A stretch of 64,000 bases of DNA. Origin: Syngnathus acus. Its lineage: Eukaryota; Chordata; Actinopteri; Syngnathiformes; Syngnathidae. The stretch lies in contig NC_051087.1 in assembly GCF_901709675.1 (NCBI RefSeq), positions 14,690,067-14,754,066 on the forward strand, in the 5' to 3' direction. The notes beneath the pieces were generated by a model that searched no databases, was not told the origin of the DNA, and worked only from the letters and a program-made list of their open reading frames with translations. This document shows, in pieces, positions 30,500-41,047 of this stretch (the stretch's first letter is position 1; each line of letters opens with the position of its first letter). A program made the translations under genes and the position numbers.

Positions 30500-31380
30500 C
30501 GGAGCTTTAGCAGACAAACAGAATGAATCCCTCAGCCTCTCTGTGGAGCAAGACAGTGTCAACATTTTGTCACAGAATCTGCTCATCTGCCCAGAGATGG
30601 TGCTGTACAGTGGGTGTTTGGGGTTGTCTTTGATGGACAGCAGCCTGGCCCAACACCCGCTGTTCTGCCACAGACGCCAGATCAGGTGCCCACAACAGAA
30701 CCCGTCCTCCTCACTGACATTGTCCAGGCGGGAGGCATCCCTCTACTTGACGCTGCCCCCCAGGACGCCACCGCAAAGAAGAGAGTGCCCGTCACAACAG
30801 ATCGGTAAAACATCCACAGCATAGATACTGCCTGAGGAAGTATAGTCGGCATTGTCCTTTCTTGCACAAGGCGTCCTGTCATGGATCGGAATGGAGCAGG
30901 GCGACCAAATGCAGCTTGGACCAGGGTTTTTTGAGGGAAAAGGTAGTTGGAAGGGAGGATGAGGGGACAAACCAACAGAACCGGCAAACTAACATAACTT
31001 CCTAACAAAACCAACAACAGGACTGACCGACAGACTGGATAACAGAAACGGAACTGACCGACAAAGACTTGAGACAAAAATACATCAACGATCCGACAGG
31101 GAGTGACACGCAGACAGGACTTAAATACGAGACAGGTAACGAGAGGCAGGTGACTGTGATTAGTACATAGATTGTGAGTAGACACAGGAAGGGAAGGGCG
31201 AGTACACAGACGCGGACAGAAACCATGACAACCTACACATGATAAAACAACCGGGGATGAGTCGTGACACGTCCACATACGCAGACCAGTCGAATTTGTA
31301 TTCCAGCAACACCCCAGGATATTTACAGGTCTGCACTATCTCTATAAGTCTCCATTAATAGTCTCACTGAAAATGAAAGA
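30500..31380 (-). pseudogene. LINE RT C-terminal relic split by a solo LTR
   Basis: On the minus strand, 31380-31270 encodes a segment like VQTCKYPGVLLEYKFDWSA, the start of the post-RT region of CR1/L2-like LINEs. 30860-30680 encodes LWMFYRSVVTGTLFFAVASWG and RRTGSVVG. 30680-30500 continues in other frames to the C-terminus (HCLAPQR-type remnants). A solo LTR sits in between with an exact 5-bp duplication, so the two parts were continuous. Several stops; non-functional. Confidence 0.75.
30877..31269 (-). mobile_element. Solo LTR with target duplication CGTCC
   Basis: 393 bp, plus-strand ends TGTCATGGATCGG and GTCGTGACA, flanked by CGTCC (30872-30876 and 31270-31274). Carries the block GGCGACCAAATGCAGCTTGG and CCAGGGTTTTTTGAG, the reverse of the sushi-like LTR polyadenylation region, so its orientation is minus. 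Confidence 0.92.
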
Positions 31381-31655
31381 GTTTGGATTAGAGGACTTCA
31401 TGATGCTGGACAGCCTCAGAGACCGATTTGGTGATCTAATAAATTTGTTGAGCACCTATATTTATACTCCACTGCCTTCTCTTCACAGATTTGACCTGGT
31501 TATTTTGCTGAACTGAAACATGAGCACCGTAGTGCTACTGTAAAGGTTGTGGCAAAGTCACATGAACAGACAGTCAAAGACACATTAAACAAGCTTTACA
31601 GTAGGCCAGTGGGGACCAAAGCACACACAATGAAGTGGAGGTATGAGATCTCAAC
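31381..31655 (+). other. Unassigned; short open stretch of unknown origin
   Basis: A stop-free stretch of roughly 50 codons at about 31495-31655 (containing KHEHRSATVKVVAKSHE and TMKWRYEIS) has a protein-like composition and is preceded by a pyrimidine-rich CTTCTCTTCACAG. I do not recognise it. It could be a decayed exon or a chance frame. Confidence 0.25.
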
Positions 31656-33157
31656 TACCGTATTGGCCCAAATATAAGATGATGTTTTTTCCATTGAAAT
31701 AAGACTGAAAAATTGGGGGTCGTCTTACATTCGGGGTCTGGACATTATACCCGTTCACTTGTGCGCAGCGGTAAGTTAAAGGTTGCTGATATCAACTGAG
31801 TATGTTGCTGTCATCGTGTGTGTCTTTGACACAAAGTGAGTATATACATTTCATTGTTACCACTGTCCACTGTTGTGCCGTTTGTCCGATCGCGGTTTGC
31901 TTCGTGTACGCGCCGTTTGATTGACAGCTCCGGCGAGCTCCTTTAAGTTTGCCTCGCATCATACGAGTAGCCGTTACGCAGCGGCACGGCGGCTAACGGT
32001 CGCCAGCAAATGTATTTTGTTGTCTCGATGATTTATGTTCGGTGTGTTGCAGAGAGTATTTCATTTATGGTTATTTAGTATAGCGGAACCGTTACGCACA
32101 GTTAGTTATGTAATGTGTGCGTCTACTAGTGTTGTGTGACGTCAGAAGTTGAGCATTAACGTTCTGTCTGTTGCAGAACCACACAGACACACCCCACAAT
32201 CCACACACACACTTCACACAATACCTTTTTGCCAGTTTGCCTGTATGACCCTTTGAGCCACAGTGCCGGTTACTTTTTTGCCAATAATTCAGTGAAGCAA
32301 TCAAAACTGAACCACGTCTTCCCTCTGTCACGACTCGCCCCCGGTCAGTCCATTATGTGTAGTTTGTCATTAGTTCTGTCAGTGTCTGTGTGCTCACCCC
32401 TCTCTTCCTGTGTCTACTCTCAATCTATGTACTAATCACAGTCACCTGCATCTCGTTACCTGTCGCATATATAAGTCCTGTCTTCGTGTCACTCCCCGTC
32501 GGATTGTTCTTGTCTCATGTCTTCGTGGTTCTTTTGGTTCCTGTCTTTGCCAGTTCTGTTCAGTTATTCGATCATATATAGTTTGTCTTTTGAGTTTGTT
32601 CAATAAACCCTGGTCCAAGCTGCATTTGCTTGCTCAGCTCCATTCACTTCATGACACCCCACTGTGTTCTGACCAACACCTGGGGGCGAAAAGAGCATAA
32701 CCATCCGAGCCAACCTCCTATACAGTCCTTAGGGTCCCCAACAATAGCAGTAGCAGTTTGCATTATTTTATTGCAATGTTTTTCCATATTCAGATTTGTT
32801 TCAAGACTACAGTTAGACTTCACTTTGATGGTTAATGCAGTTATTGCAATTTTGTTGTTTTATCACAGTAGATTGGTTTATTTACATTTCAAAACCCAAA
32901 AGCCATTCATTTACAAATGTGATTGCACTTTAGTTTACATATTTAAATGTTCAGATATTAAGATGTGATAGACAGTTTTTGCATGATTTGAATGAGGTAA
33001 AAGAACATGCTTTTTCTCTCGATTATATTGCTGTAATCATTTGTTTCAGTTATAATCATTTTCCGTATAAAAATTTAATTTGGTGTTCAAAAAGTCTTTT
33101 TTTCAAACTTGAGTCTTGAAAAAGAGGGGGTCGTCTTATAATCAGGCCAATACGGTA
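31656..33157 (+). mobile_element. Family A TIR transposon, complete copy
   Basis: Perfect 13-bp terminal inverted repeat TACCGTATTGGCC at 31656 and its complement ending at 33157. Subterminal GTCGTCTTA motifs are near both ends. A solo LTR (32326-32656) interrupts it; without it the length is about 1.17 kb. The right half matches 3704-4173. No transposase frame is visible, so the element is non-autonomous. TA is found at both ends, possibly the target duplication. Confidence 0.85.
32326..32656 (+). mobile_element. Solo LTR inside family A transposon
   Basis: 331 bp, TGTCACGACTCGCC...CTTCATGACA, with AATAAACCCTGGTCCAAGC near 32602. Comparison with 1220-1240 in the other family A copy gives the pre-insertion sequence. 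Flanks CCCTC and CCCCA are not an exact duplication, either through later mutation or because the ends are off by a base or two. Plus orientation. Confidence 0.85.
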
Positions 33158-33234
33158 CATTCAGCTTGCCTTCTTCATGCAAACTTCTTGTTTGATTTGA
33201 TAAATAATTTAAAAAAAAATGTTTTCCAGATTTT

Positions 33235-33281
33235 GTGTGTTTGTGTGTGCGTGTGTGGGGGGGGGGGGGGGGGGGGGGGTA
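33235..33281 (+). repeat. GT-rich then poly-G run
   Basis: TTTGTGTGTTTGTGTGTGCG followed by more than 20 consecutive G. Simple-sequence tract; length is probably unreliable in assembly. It can in principle form a G-quadruplex. Confidence 0.95.
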
Positions 33282-33719
33282 GAAGGCCACAGTATTTTCA
33301 AACCATACAAAGCTCTTGAATGACTACCAAACCTATACTGATAAAACAGGAAAAGTTTCTTTTTTGGTATTCAAATGCTGTGGGTACAGTCAGGGTTGTA
33401 TGGCATTAGATGGGGGTCAAAAATGTTGTACTGGAAACTAAAAATAATTGTGTTGAGCTTGTCAAGTGGCATGGTGGTACAAGATGGTGTAAAATTGGGT
33501 ATTGAATTTGGCCCAGGCACATTGGCTATCCCAAAACATGTAGTTCCAAAATTTCACCAGGAGATGGTGTTAAAGCTTGACATAGGGGTAACCTGATGGA
33601 AACTAACAAATCTAATAAATTAAATTGTTAGCAATTGGGAGGACACGACCTGTTCAAACACGTAGCAACGCACAATTTTGGAATATGAGTTTGCTATGCC
33701 ATAATTTTAAGATGTAACA
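33282..33719. other. Unassigned sequence before LINE
   Basis: No supported feature. A plus frame at 33375-33596 shows no family signature. Confidence 0.3.
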
Positions 33720-33731
33720 GCTTTTTCCAAG

Positions 33732-35018
33732 ATGGCGGCGCCCCAGTCGGCTGCGGCTGCCACGGCTCTCGACAACCGACAAGCATTTTCACAAAATATG
33801 CCGCCTAGGACGCTACAAACAACACAAAGTTTAGTTTATCCATCCAGTAGGTTAGTATATGATCGCCAGCGCCTGCTGGAGGTACGGTCATCAAGTGTTT
33901 TTGGACTCGTAGCCACAACTACCCTAGTCTGTTTACGTAGCCTCGGAGTGCTTCGGGCACAAGCCCCAGAAGCTCACGATGCAGCGGGCTCGCCGGGCAG
34001 CACACGCCGGAGGAGGAGTAAGCGTAGGCGGTGTGACCGGCGGCGGAAGCGCGGCTGTAGAGGTGGGCTAACGGCTAAGCTAAAAGCTAACCCCTACAAA
34101 CCGCCGCTTCCATCCATCTTCCTCTCCAACGTCCGCTCACTGGATAATAAAATGGACCATCTACAACTGGAACTCTCTTCAAAGAGGGAGGTTAGAAACT
34201 GCTGCGCTCTCATCCTGACGGAGACATGGCTGAACTCATCAATACCGGACAACGCCGTTAGCCTGGAGGGGCTCGCTACATTCCGCGCCGACAGAAACAG
34301 CGAACTAAGCGGTAAATCCCGAGGAGGTGGGCTGTGTGACTACATCAACAACAACTGGAGCGAAAATGCTAGATCTGCCGCCAGCTTCTGCTCTTCGGAC
34401 ATCGAGCTTTTGACTGTTAACTGCAGACCCTTCTACCTGCCCAGGGAGTTTACTGTTGTTAGCATCACGGCTGTGTATGTGCCTCCCAGCGCCAATACTA
34501 AAGAGGCCATGAGCGTTCTCTATCGGACAATCGGTGAGCTGCAATCCACGCACACAGAGGGTGTTTTCATCATTGCTGGGGACTTCAACCAGGCTAACAT
34601 GAAGACTATTCTCCCTCATTTTTACCAACACGTGGATTTTCCAACTCGGGGAGAGAACACTCTGGACTTGGTTTACACCAATATAAAAGATGCATTCAGA
34701 GCAGCCCCCCGCCCCCACCTCGGCTCTTCAGACCACCTATCTGTTATGCTAATCCCTGCATACAGGCCCCTGCTGATCAGAGCAAAACCCACAGTGAAGC
34801 AGGTGAGGGTGTGGTCTGAGGGGGCCATGGAGGCACTCCAGGACTGCTTTGAGTGCTCTGACTGGGACATGTTCAAATCAGCAGCAACATATGACAACCA
34901 GATCGACATTGATGAGTATGCCAGGACTGTGTCAGCCTACATCAACAAATGCACCGAGGACGTCAGCACCACTAAGAACATCATCACCCGAGCCAACCAA
35001 CGACCCTGGATGACATAG
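33732..35018 (+). CDS. LINE endonuclease half of ORF2 (premature stop)
   Basis: 428 codons. The first ~110 residues are a Ser/Ala- and Arg-rich leader with a basic cluster (RRRRSKRRRCDRRRKRG). The apurinic endonuclease follows: PSIFLSNVRSLDNKMD, ALILTETWLNSSIPD, RGGGLCDYINNNWS, VSITAVYVPPSANT, EGVFIIAGDFNQANM, ENTLDLVYTNIKDAF and LGSSDHLSVMLIPAY. The catalytic residues N, E, D-N and S-D-H are present. It ends ANQRPWMT where a deletion of a few bases, relative to the copy at 24950, brings in a stop. The endonuclease domain itself looks intact. Confidence 0.88.
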   Translation: MAAPQSAAAATALDNRQAFSQNMPPRTLQTTQSLVYPSSRLVYDRQRLLEVRSSSVFGLVATTTLVCLRSLGVLRAQAPEAHDAAGSPGSTRRRRSKRRRCDRRRKRGCRGGLTAKLKANPYKPPLPSIFLSNVRSLDNKMDHLQLELSSKREVRNCCALILTETWLNSSIPDNAVSLEGLATFRADRNSELSGKSRGGGLCDYINNNWSENARSAASFCSSDIELLTVNCRPFYLPREFTVVSITAVYVPPSANTKEAMSVLYRTIGELQSTHTEGVFIIAGDFNQANMKTILPHFYQHVDFPTRGENTLDLVYTNIKDAFRAAPRPHLGSSDHLSVMLIPAYRPLLIRAKPTVKQVRVWSEGAMEALQDCFECSDWDMFKSAATYDNQIDIDEYARTVSAYINKCTEDVSTTKNIITRANQRPWMT

Positions 35019-35091
35019 TCATACACTACGAGCACAGAACTCAGCCTTCAAGTCTGGCGACAAGGAGGCACTGAGGACAGCGAGAACCAAC

Positions 35092-36587
35092 TTGAACCGT
35101 GCCAGCAGGTTAGCGAAGCGAAGCCACAGTCGAAAAATTCAGGATTTTTTCCATGACGCCAATAACACCAGGAGTATGTGGCAAGGCATACGGGCGATCA
35201 CTGACTACAACTTACCCTCCCCCCCGGTGGGTGAGGTTGATGCTGACTTCCTAAATGGTCTAAATAACTTCTTTGGGCGGTTTGAGGCACTAAACAGCAC
35301 TCCTGCAGTTAAAACTGTTCCCCATCAGGAAGAGGAGGCACTCTGCCTTGACTCAGCCGACGTGTTGAAGACTCTGAGAAGAGTCAACCCACGTAAGGCC
35401 CCAGGCCCCGACAACATACCTGGGCGGGTGTTCAAGGTGTTCAGCTGGCTGGTGTCATCACTGACATTTTTAACATCTCACTGGGCCAAGCCACAGTGCC
35501 AGTATGCTTCAAGGCTGCCTCCATCATTCCGGTGCCGAAGAAACCTCAAATCACCTCATTTAATGACTACAGACCTGTTGCACTGACTCCCATCATGATG
35601 AGGTGCTTCGAAAGGCTGCTTAAAGAATACATCGTCTCCAGACTCCCCCCAACATTCGACCCGTTCCAGTTTGCCTACCGGCAGAACCGCTCTACTGAGG
35701 ATGCCATCTCCTCCGTTCTTCACCTGAGCCTGGCTCACCTGGAGGAGAGGAACACCCACGTGCGGTTGCTGTTCCTGGACTTCAGTTCAGCGTTTAACAC
35801 CATCATTCCACAGCATCTGGTGGGAAAACTGGAACACCTGGGCTTCAGCACGCCCCTTCGGAACTGGCTGCTAGACTTCCTCACCAACAGACCTCAGTCA
35901 GTCCGGGTCGGACAGAACACCTCAGATGTCATCACCCTCAGCACAGGCTCCCCTCAGGGCTGCGTCCTGAGCCCCCTGCTGTTCACCCTGATGACACACG
36001 ACTGCGTCCCCAGGTTCACCACCAATCACATCGTGAAGTTTGCAGACGAAACAACGGTGGTGGGCCTCATCAGTGACAACAACGACCTGGACTACAGAGA
36101 GGAGGTGGAGCAGTTGGTGGGCTGGTGCAGAGACAATAGCCTGATCCTGAATGTGGAGAAGACGAAGGAGATCATCGTCGACTTCAGGAAAAAACAGCCT
36201 CACCACGCTCCACTGATCATCAACAGCTCAGCTGTGGAGGTGGTCAGCAGCACTAAATTCCTGGGGGTCCACATCACAGACGACCTCACCTGGACTGTGA
36301 ACACCACGGCACTGGTCAAGAGGGCACAGAAGCGCTTGTACTTCCTGCGGAGGATGAGGAGAGCCCACCTGCCCCCACCCATCATGAGGACGTTCTACAG
36401 AAGCACCATAGAGAGCATTCTGACAAGCTGTCTCTCGGTGTGGTGTGGAGGTTGCAGCGCCTCTGATTGGAAGAACGTGAGGAGAGTGGTGAGGACAGCA
36501 GAGAGGATCATCGGGGCTCCTCTTCCCTCCATTCAGGACATGTCATCGCAGCGCTGCGTGTCCCGAGCCCGTAACATTTATCAGTGA
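35092..36587 (+). pseudogene. LINE RT half of ORF2, frameshifted, altered catalytic motif
   Basis: Frame 35092-35440 codes the linker and fingers up to [15 protein letters not shown] deletion near 35437 shifts frame, and 35496-36587 resumes at [15 protein letters not shown] through palm ([15 protein letters not shown]), [14 protein letters not shown], thumb and C-terminal [16 protein letters not shown]. The catalytic FADD box reads FADE at about 36045-36056 (GAA for GAC), replacing the second active-site aspartate, so polymerase activity would be lost even without the frameshifts. A 1-bp insertion in the ARNI codon run moves the end out of frame. Confidence 0.88.
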
Positions 36588-37090
36588 TCCATCACACCCC
36601 CACCATGGACTGTTCTCCCTGCTGCCCTCTGGGAAGAGGTTTCGCAGCATCCGCTTCAGGTCCACCAGGTTCTGCAATAGCTTTTTCCCTGCTGTCGTCA
36701 GACTGTTGAACATTCAAACTGCTGAACTCTAAACTGGTCTCTGCATCACACATACACAGAATCTGTACATTATCATACTGCAACCACTATCTCGCACTGC
36801 CAACCTTGCTGAACCTTTATAATCCATGTTAATTTAAAAGTACGCAACCTGGGTTAGCACTCCTCTGCACACTTTGTAAATACTGTTTTTGTTTCCTGCA
36901 CTGTTACATACTTTATCACTGCTGCACTTTATACTTATCTTATTTCATTTTATATTTTTATATAGAATGTTACTTTTATTCAACCGCAATATCACTACAT
37001 TGTTGAAAGCTGTATGCAACGAAATTTCCTTTTGTATGCACCCTGTGTAGACAAAATGACAATAAAGTTTGTCTAAGTCTAAGTCTAAGT

Positions 37091-37572
37091 TGAGCAATAT
37101 CAATATATATGTTTAAGTTAGAAGAACCCATTATTATGGTTAAGTATGATTATGTCCCAAGATTGATTTTTATTAGACAAGATATATGTTATTAATGTTG
37201 CAATGTTTTGTCCAACCTGTATTGGTGTGCCATTCATACCTGAATGTATTAAGTTGAGAGGAGACATCAAGGGCTAATAGTGAAAGAACGAGCAAAACAG
37301 GAAACAGCTGCATCCGGTGGCAGGCTGCAGTCATGCGCAGTGGTTGCTGCTTTAAGCAAGGTTGCCAAGACAACCAGTGGTGCAGGGATTCTGACCTTTC
37401 ACCTACATATTCCGATGAGGTAATGCCAGAAGCCTATAAATATGTTGCCCGGACACAGAGCGGCGCGCTTCTTCCTAGTCAGGGCGATGGCCGTGACGCT
37501 GCCCGGAGTAAAAAAACGCCGTTTAGACGAAGATGGATTTTTCATTCTTTCTGAGATTGAACCAAAATCTAC
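37091..37572 (+). other. Unassigned; TATA-containing flank of family C copy 2
   Basis: Not recognised. GCCTATAAATATG at 37431-37443 is a good TATA box, and a short frame starting MAVTLPGVKKRRLDEDG (ATG near 37487) follows it before the transposon. If the transposon at 37573-38336 is removed, the sequence runs on into 38337. It could be the leader of an LTR element or of a decayed gene. Confidence 0.3.
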
Positions 37573-38336
37573 TACCGTTTTTTCCATGTATAATGCGCAG
37601 AATTTAACTAATTTATTGTCCTAAAATCTGGGGTGCGCATTATACATGGGTACAACAATTTTTGAAGAAAATCTCCCTCGAAATAAAACTTGAAATCACC
37701 TTTCTTCTTGTTTGTTGTCAATCGCGCATCGCATTCAGCCATCCTGCCCAACACACTTAGTCAGTAAAATTCATAATTGACGACACATCGTTTGATGCGA
37801 TGGTGCAATCCTTGATGGTGTTATTGTCAAATATTGTTTGTTTTTTAATCTCCATCGCAGACCGGATATCATACGGAGGCCGCCATGACAGTATGCGCAG
37901 AACGGATGCGCAAGACACGTCAGCTATATAAAGAGCGAGAGTTCAGTTCTAAATGCGTATTACAGGTAATATTTTATTTCACAACACTTTGCCTTGTTCC
38001 TTTCTTCTCTGCTGTTCACTTCAAACACGCTCCATACGAACGCAATGCTCTCGTATCAGACGCTTGCTCGATCACCTGCTTGTTTGCTGTCACAATGTAC
38101 CCTACACAAATCCGAAACATTTCTCCGCTATCGAGTTTGCTAGCGCATGCGCAGTGATACTGACCGGCAGAATAGCATCCGGTTGTTCCCAAAGATGATC
38201 TTTTTTCTGAAATAATTTTACGTTTACGGACTTAAGTAGGAGTCAAAATTTGGGTGCGTATTATACATGGGTACAGGCTTTTTTCCAGCATCGACATGCC
38301 ATTTTTAGGGTGCGTATTATACATGGAAAAACGGTA
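37573..38336 (+). mobile_element. Family C TIR transposon, copy 2
   Basis: 764 bp, TACCGTTTTTTCCATG ... CATGGAAAAACGGTA, with the GCGCATTATACATGGG subterminal motif and TA at both ends. No nested insertion, so it serves as the empty-site reference for the LTR element in copy 1. Contains the shared TATA box and leader. Non-coding. Confidence 0.9.
37927..37932 (+). promoter_or_regulatory. TATA box inside family C copy 2
   Basis: CTATATAAAGAGCGAGAG, same context as copies 1 and 3, followed by a TTACAGGTAATATT donor-like site about 40 bp downstream. Confidence 0.5.
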
Positions 38337-39049
38337 AAATGAATTTCCAGAGTCTTCGAATTGGACTTTTTCAAATTTTAAGCTTCGAGGAAGGCAGAGG
38401 AGACAGCCGCTCCGGGCAGAAAGGGGAAGACGCCGATTTTACTTTTTTGGCTACGCTCCTCACGGCCAGACCTTTCCTCTTTTTTAAACAGAATTCGGAT
38501 TTTGGAACAAAGGAGAGCCGATCACTCGACTTGTTCAACCAAATAGGATTTTAGACCTTTAGTCTCCTCTTTTGTTCTGAGTGGGTGAGTGTTGTTGTTT
38601 TTTCGACTTGTAATTCTTTTTCTTTCTTATTCATTAAATCCCTTCTTAATCCTTAATTCGGTTATCGATTATTTCGTATTAACTATGTTGAGCATGGTTT
38701 TATATGCAGTAATTCGAACTTTAAAATGTCTTTATTTCCCTATCATAGTCATTCTTTAAATCCGTGAAAGTGAAGACAGCTTTAATCCTTAACATCAGGA
38801 ATTGTCAGATCTGGTTCGAAGTAGTTATCTTGAGCAAAGATAGGGCGAGTGCGCTCGAGTAAATTAACGAATCCTTGAGGTCTTAACAAAGACATCTAAA
38901 AATATCCGTAACATAACAAAAGCCTCAAACAACCGAAGGGAGCCATCATTATGGCATGATTATTCTGACGACGTGCCTCGAATTTGAGTTACTCAGCACA
39001 AGCGTCGTTTGACTTGAGAGGGATTGGCGTCATAAAGAGATTATATTGA
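38337..39049. other. Unassigned sequence
   Basis: A plus frame at 38339-38554 (MNFQSLRIGLFQ start) ends before a GTGGGTGAGTG donor-like sequence; no homology is recognised. The rest is AT-rich. At about 39050 a minus-strand Gln/Pro-rich frame begins that appears to be the downstream part of the interrupted gag. Confidence 0.25.
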
Positions 39050-39169
39050 TTCTTTTAGAATTAATTTAACTCTGGTGGTCTGCGGACGTTGCAACGGCAG
39101 CCGAGGAGGAGCCTGAGCCACAGGCTGCGGCTGACGACGAGACCGGGCCAGCGGCTGCTGCCTACGGGT

Positions 39170-41020
39170 TGAAAGTCAAAGTCAAATTTATTTATATAGC
39201 ACATTTCATACACAGAGGCAATTCAAAGTGCTTTACAAAACAAATTATTGAAAGCAGGTGAAGCAGAGCATAGCATTTACATAAATTCATTTAAAAAAAT
39301 AGATTACAACGTCATTGATAGATTATAGAACAGAATCACATCAGGTCAGAGCCTGGCATAAATTCATTTAAGAACATTTAAGAACATTTTAGATTATAAT
39401 AAACAAACAGAAACAAAAACAACATCATTGCTTTAGTAGCAGCTAGAAAGCAAAAGAGAATAAAAAAGTTTTAAGTTTAGATTTAAAGATGGGTAGGGTA
39501 GGGGCAGATCTAATGTCCTCTGGGAGTTTATTCCAGCTGTGGGGGGCATAATGGCAAAAAGCAGCTTCACCATGTTTTGTTTTGTACCTGGGAACAATTA
39601 GCAGGCCTGTTCCCGATGACCTAAGTGATCTAGAAGGTTCATAGTGTTGGAGCAGTTCAGAGAGGTATTTTGGCCCTGGCCCATTTAGAGATTTATAAAC
39701 TATTAGCAGAATCTTAAAATCTATTCTATGGCATACTGGTAGCCAGTGTAGGGACTTGAGTATTGGTGAAATGTGTTCTGCTTTCTTGGTTCTTGTTAGA
39801 ACTCGGGCAGCAGCATTTTGGATGAGCTGTAGTTGTTTAATAGCTTTCTTTGGTAGGCCTTCGAAGAGGCTGTTCCCGTAGTCCAATCTGCTAGATATGA
39901 AGGCATGAATTAATTTTTCAAGATCTTGTTTGGATGTATAGCCTCTGAGCCTTGCTATTTTTTTTAGCTGAAAGAAGGCACATTTTCTTATGAGTTTGAT
40001 GTGGGAGTTGAAATTCAGGTCAGAGTCAATAATAATGCCAAGAATTTTTACTTGTTCCTTTGGTTTAAGGCCTAGGGATTCTAATTGAGCAGTGACTTTG
40101 AGCCTGTCTGCTTTAGCGCCAAAGACAATTATCTCTGTTTTGTCCTTGTTTAGTTGGAGGAAATTCTGGCACATCCAGTCATTTATTTGCTCAATGGTTT
40201 GGCATAGTGTATTTATAGGGGTATAGTCATCCGATGAGAGGGCTATGTAAAGTTGTGTGTCATCTGCGTAGCTGTGGTAGGCTATGTTGTTTTTTTGGAG
40301 TATTGGGCCAATTGGGAGCATGTAGAGATTGAATAGGACCGGACCTAGGATTGAGCCTTGGGGTACCCCACATGTCATATCGGTCAGGTCAGAGATGAAA
40401 TTGCCGATAGAGATAAAGTAGTTCCTGTCTTGCAGATAGGATCTGAACCAGTCAAGAACCTTGCCGGAAAGACCCACCCAGTTTTCCAGTCTGTCTAATA
40501 GAATTTCATGGTCAACCGTATCGAACGCAGCACTCAGGTCTAGTGACACTAGAATTGAGATTTTACCTGAATCAGTGTTCATTTGAATGTCATTGATAAC
40601 TCTGAGGAGCGCAGTTTCGGTGCTGTGATGGGGTCGGAAACCGGATTGGAAGGGATCTAGTATGTTATTGGAGGATAGGAAGGCATAGAGTTGTTGATAG
40701 ACAGTTCTTTCGAGTATTTTGCTTGAAACAGGAAGATTTTATACTGGTCTGAAATTGCTGATTATGGAGTGGTCAAGATTAGGCTTCTTTAATAGGGGCT
40801 TCACAACAGCCGTTTTCAAAGATCGTGGAAAGATGCCTGTAAGTAGAGAAGTGTTTATTATCTGCAGTAGGTCTGGGGCAAGGCACTTGTGGACATTTTT
40901 TAGAAAACTTGTTGGCAAGGTGTCAAGGGAGCACATTGAGGATTTAAGGCTTTGCACTGTTTCTTCTAGTTGTTTTTGGTCAATGATATTAAATTGGTTC
41001 ATGTTTACTACTTGTTGAAG
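39170..41020 (-). mobile_element. 5'-truncated L2/CR1-like LINE within gag
   Basis: The 3' end begins (plus strand) AAAGTCAAAGTCAAATTT followed by ATATAGCACATTTCATAC, the complement of the tail. The RT frame extends to about 41020, where sequence switches to gag. Only the RT half of ORF2 is present. The junction lies in GTTGAAG, and GGTTG at the left junction may be part of a short duplication. Confidence 0.85.
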
Positions 41021-41047
41021 AAGCGGAGGGCCGAGAGGCAAGGGCAC
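39443..41047 (-). pseudogene. LINE RT with a single nonsense codon
   Basis: One continuous frame on the minus strand apart from a TAA at about 40737-40739 in the position usually occupied by Ser of the RPVSNLP-type motif. Upstream: PTSFLKNVHKCLAPDLL and LKTAVVKPLLKKPNLD. Downstream: SLDLSAAFDTVDHEILL, CGVPQGSILGPVLF, AYHSYADDTQLYIA, then the C-terminal SRLDYGNSLFEGLP and LQLIQNAAARVL, stop at 39443. All catalytic aspartates are present. The final few upstream codons (LPLGPPLLQ) belong to the neighbouring gag sequence, not the LINE. Confidence 0.88.

Larger units (their letters stand above)
33720..37090 (+). mobile_element. Near full-length CR1/L2/Rex1-like LINE
   Basis: Starts near TTTTTCCAAGATGGCGGCG, with the ORF2 ATG at 33732, and ends with AATAAAGTTTGTCTAAG and a (GTCTAA)n tail. 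The 3' UTR spans 36588-37090. About 3.4 kb; no separate ORF1 is seen upstream. It is the longer relative of the truncated copy at 24772-26894, and comparison with that copy identifies small deletions near 35015 and 35437 and a 1-bp insertion near 36577. Confidence 0.9.
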
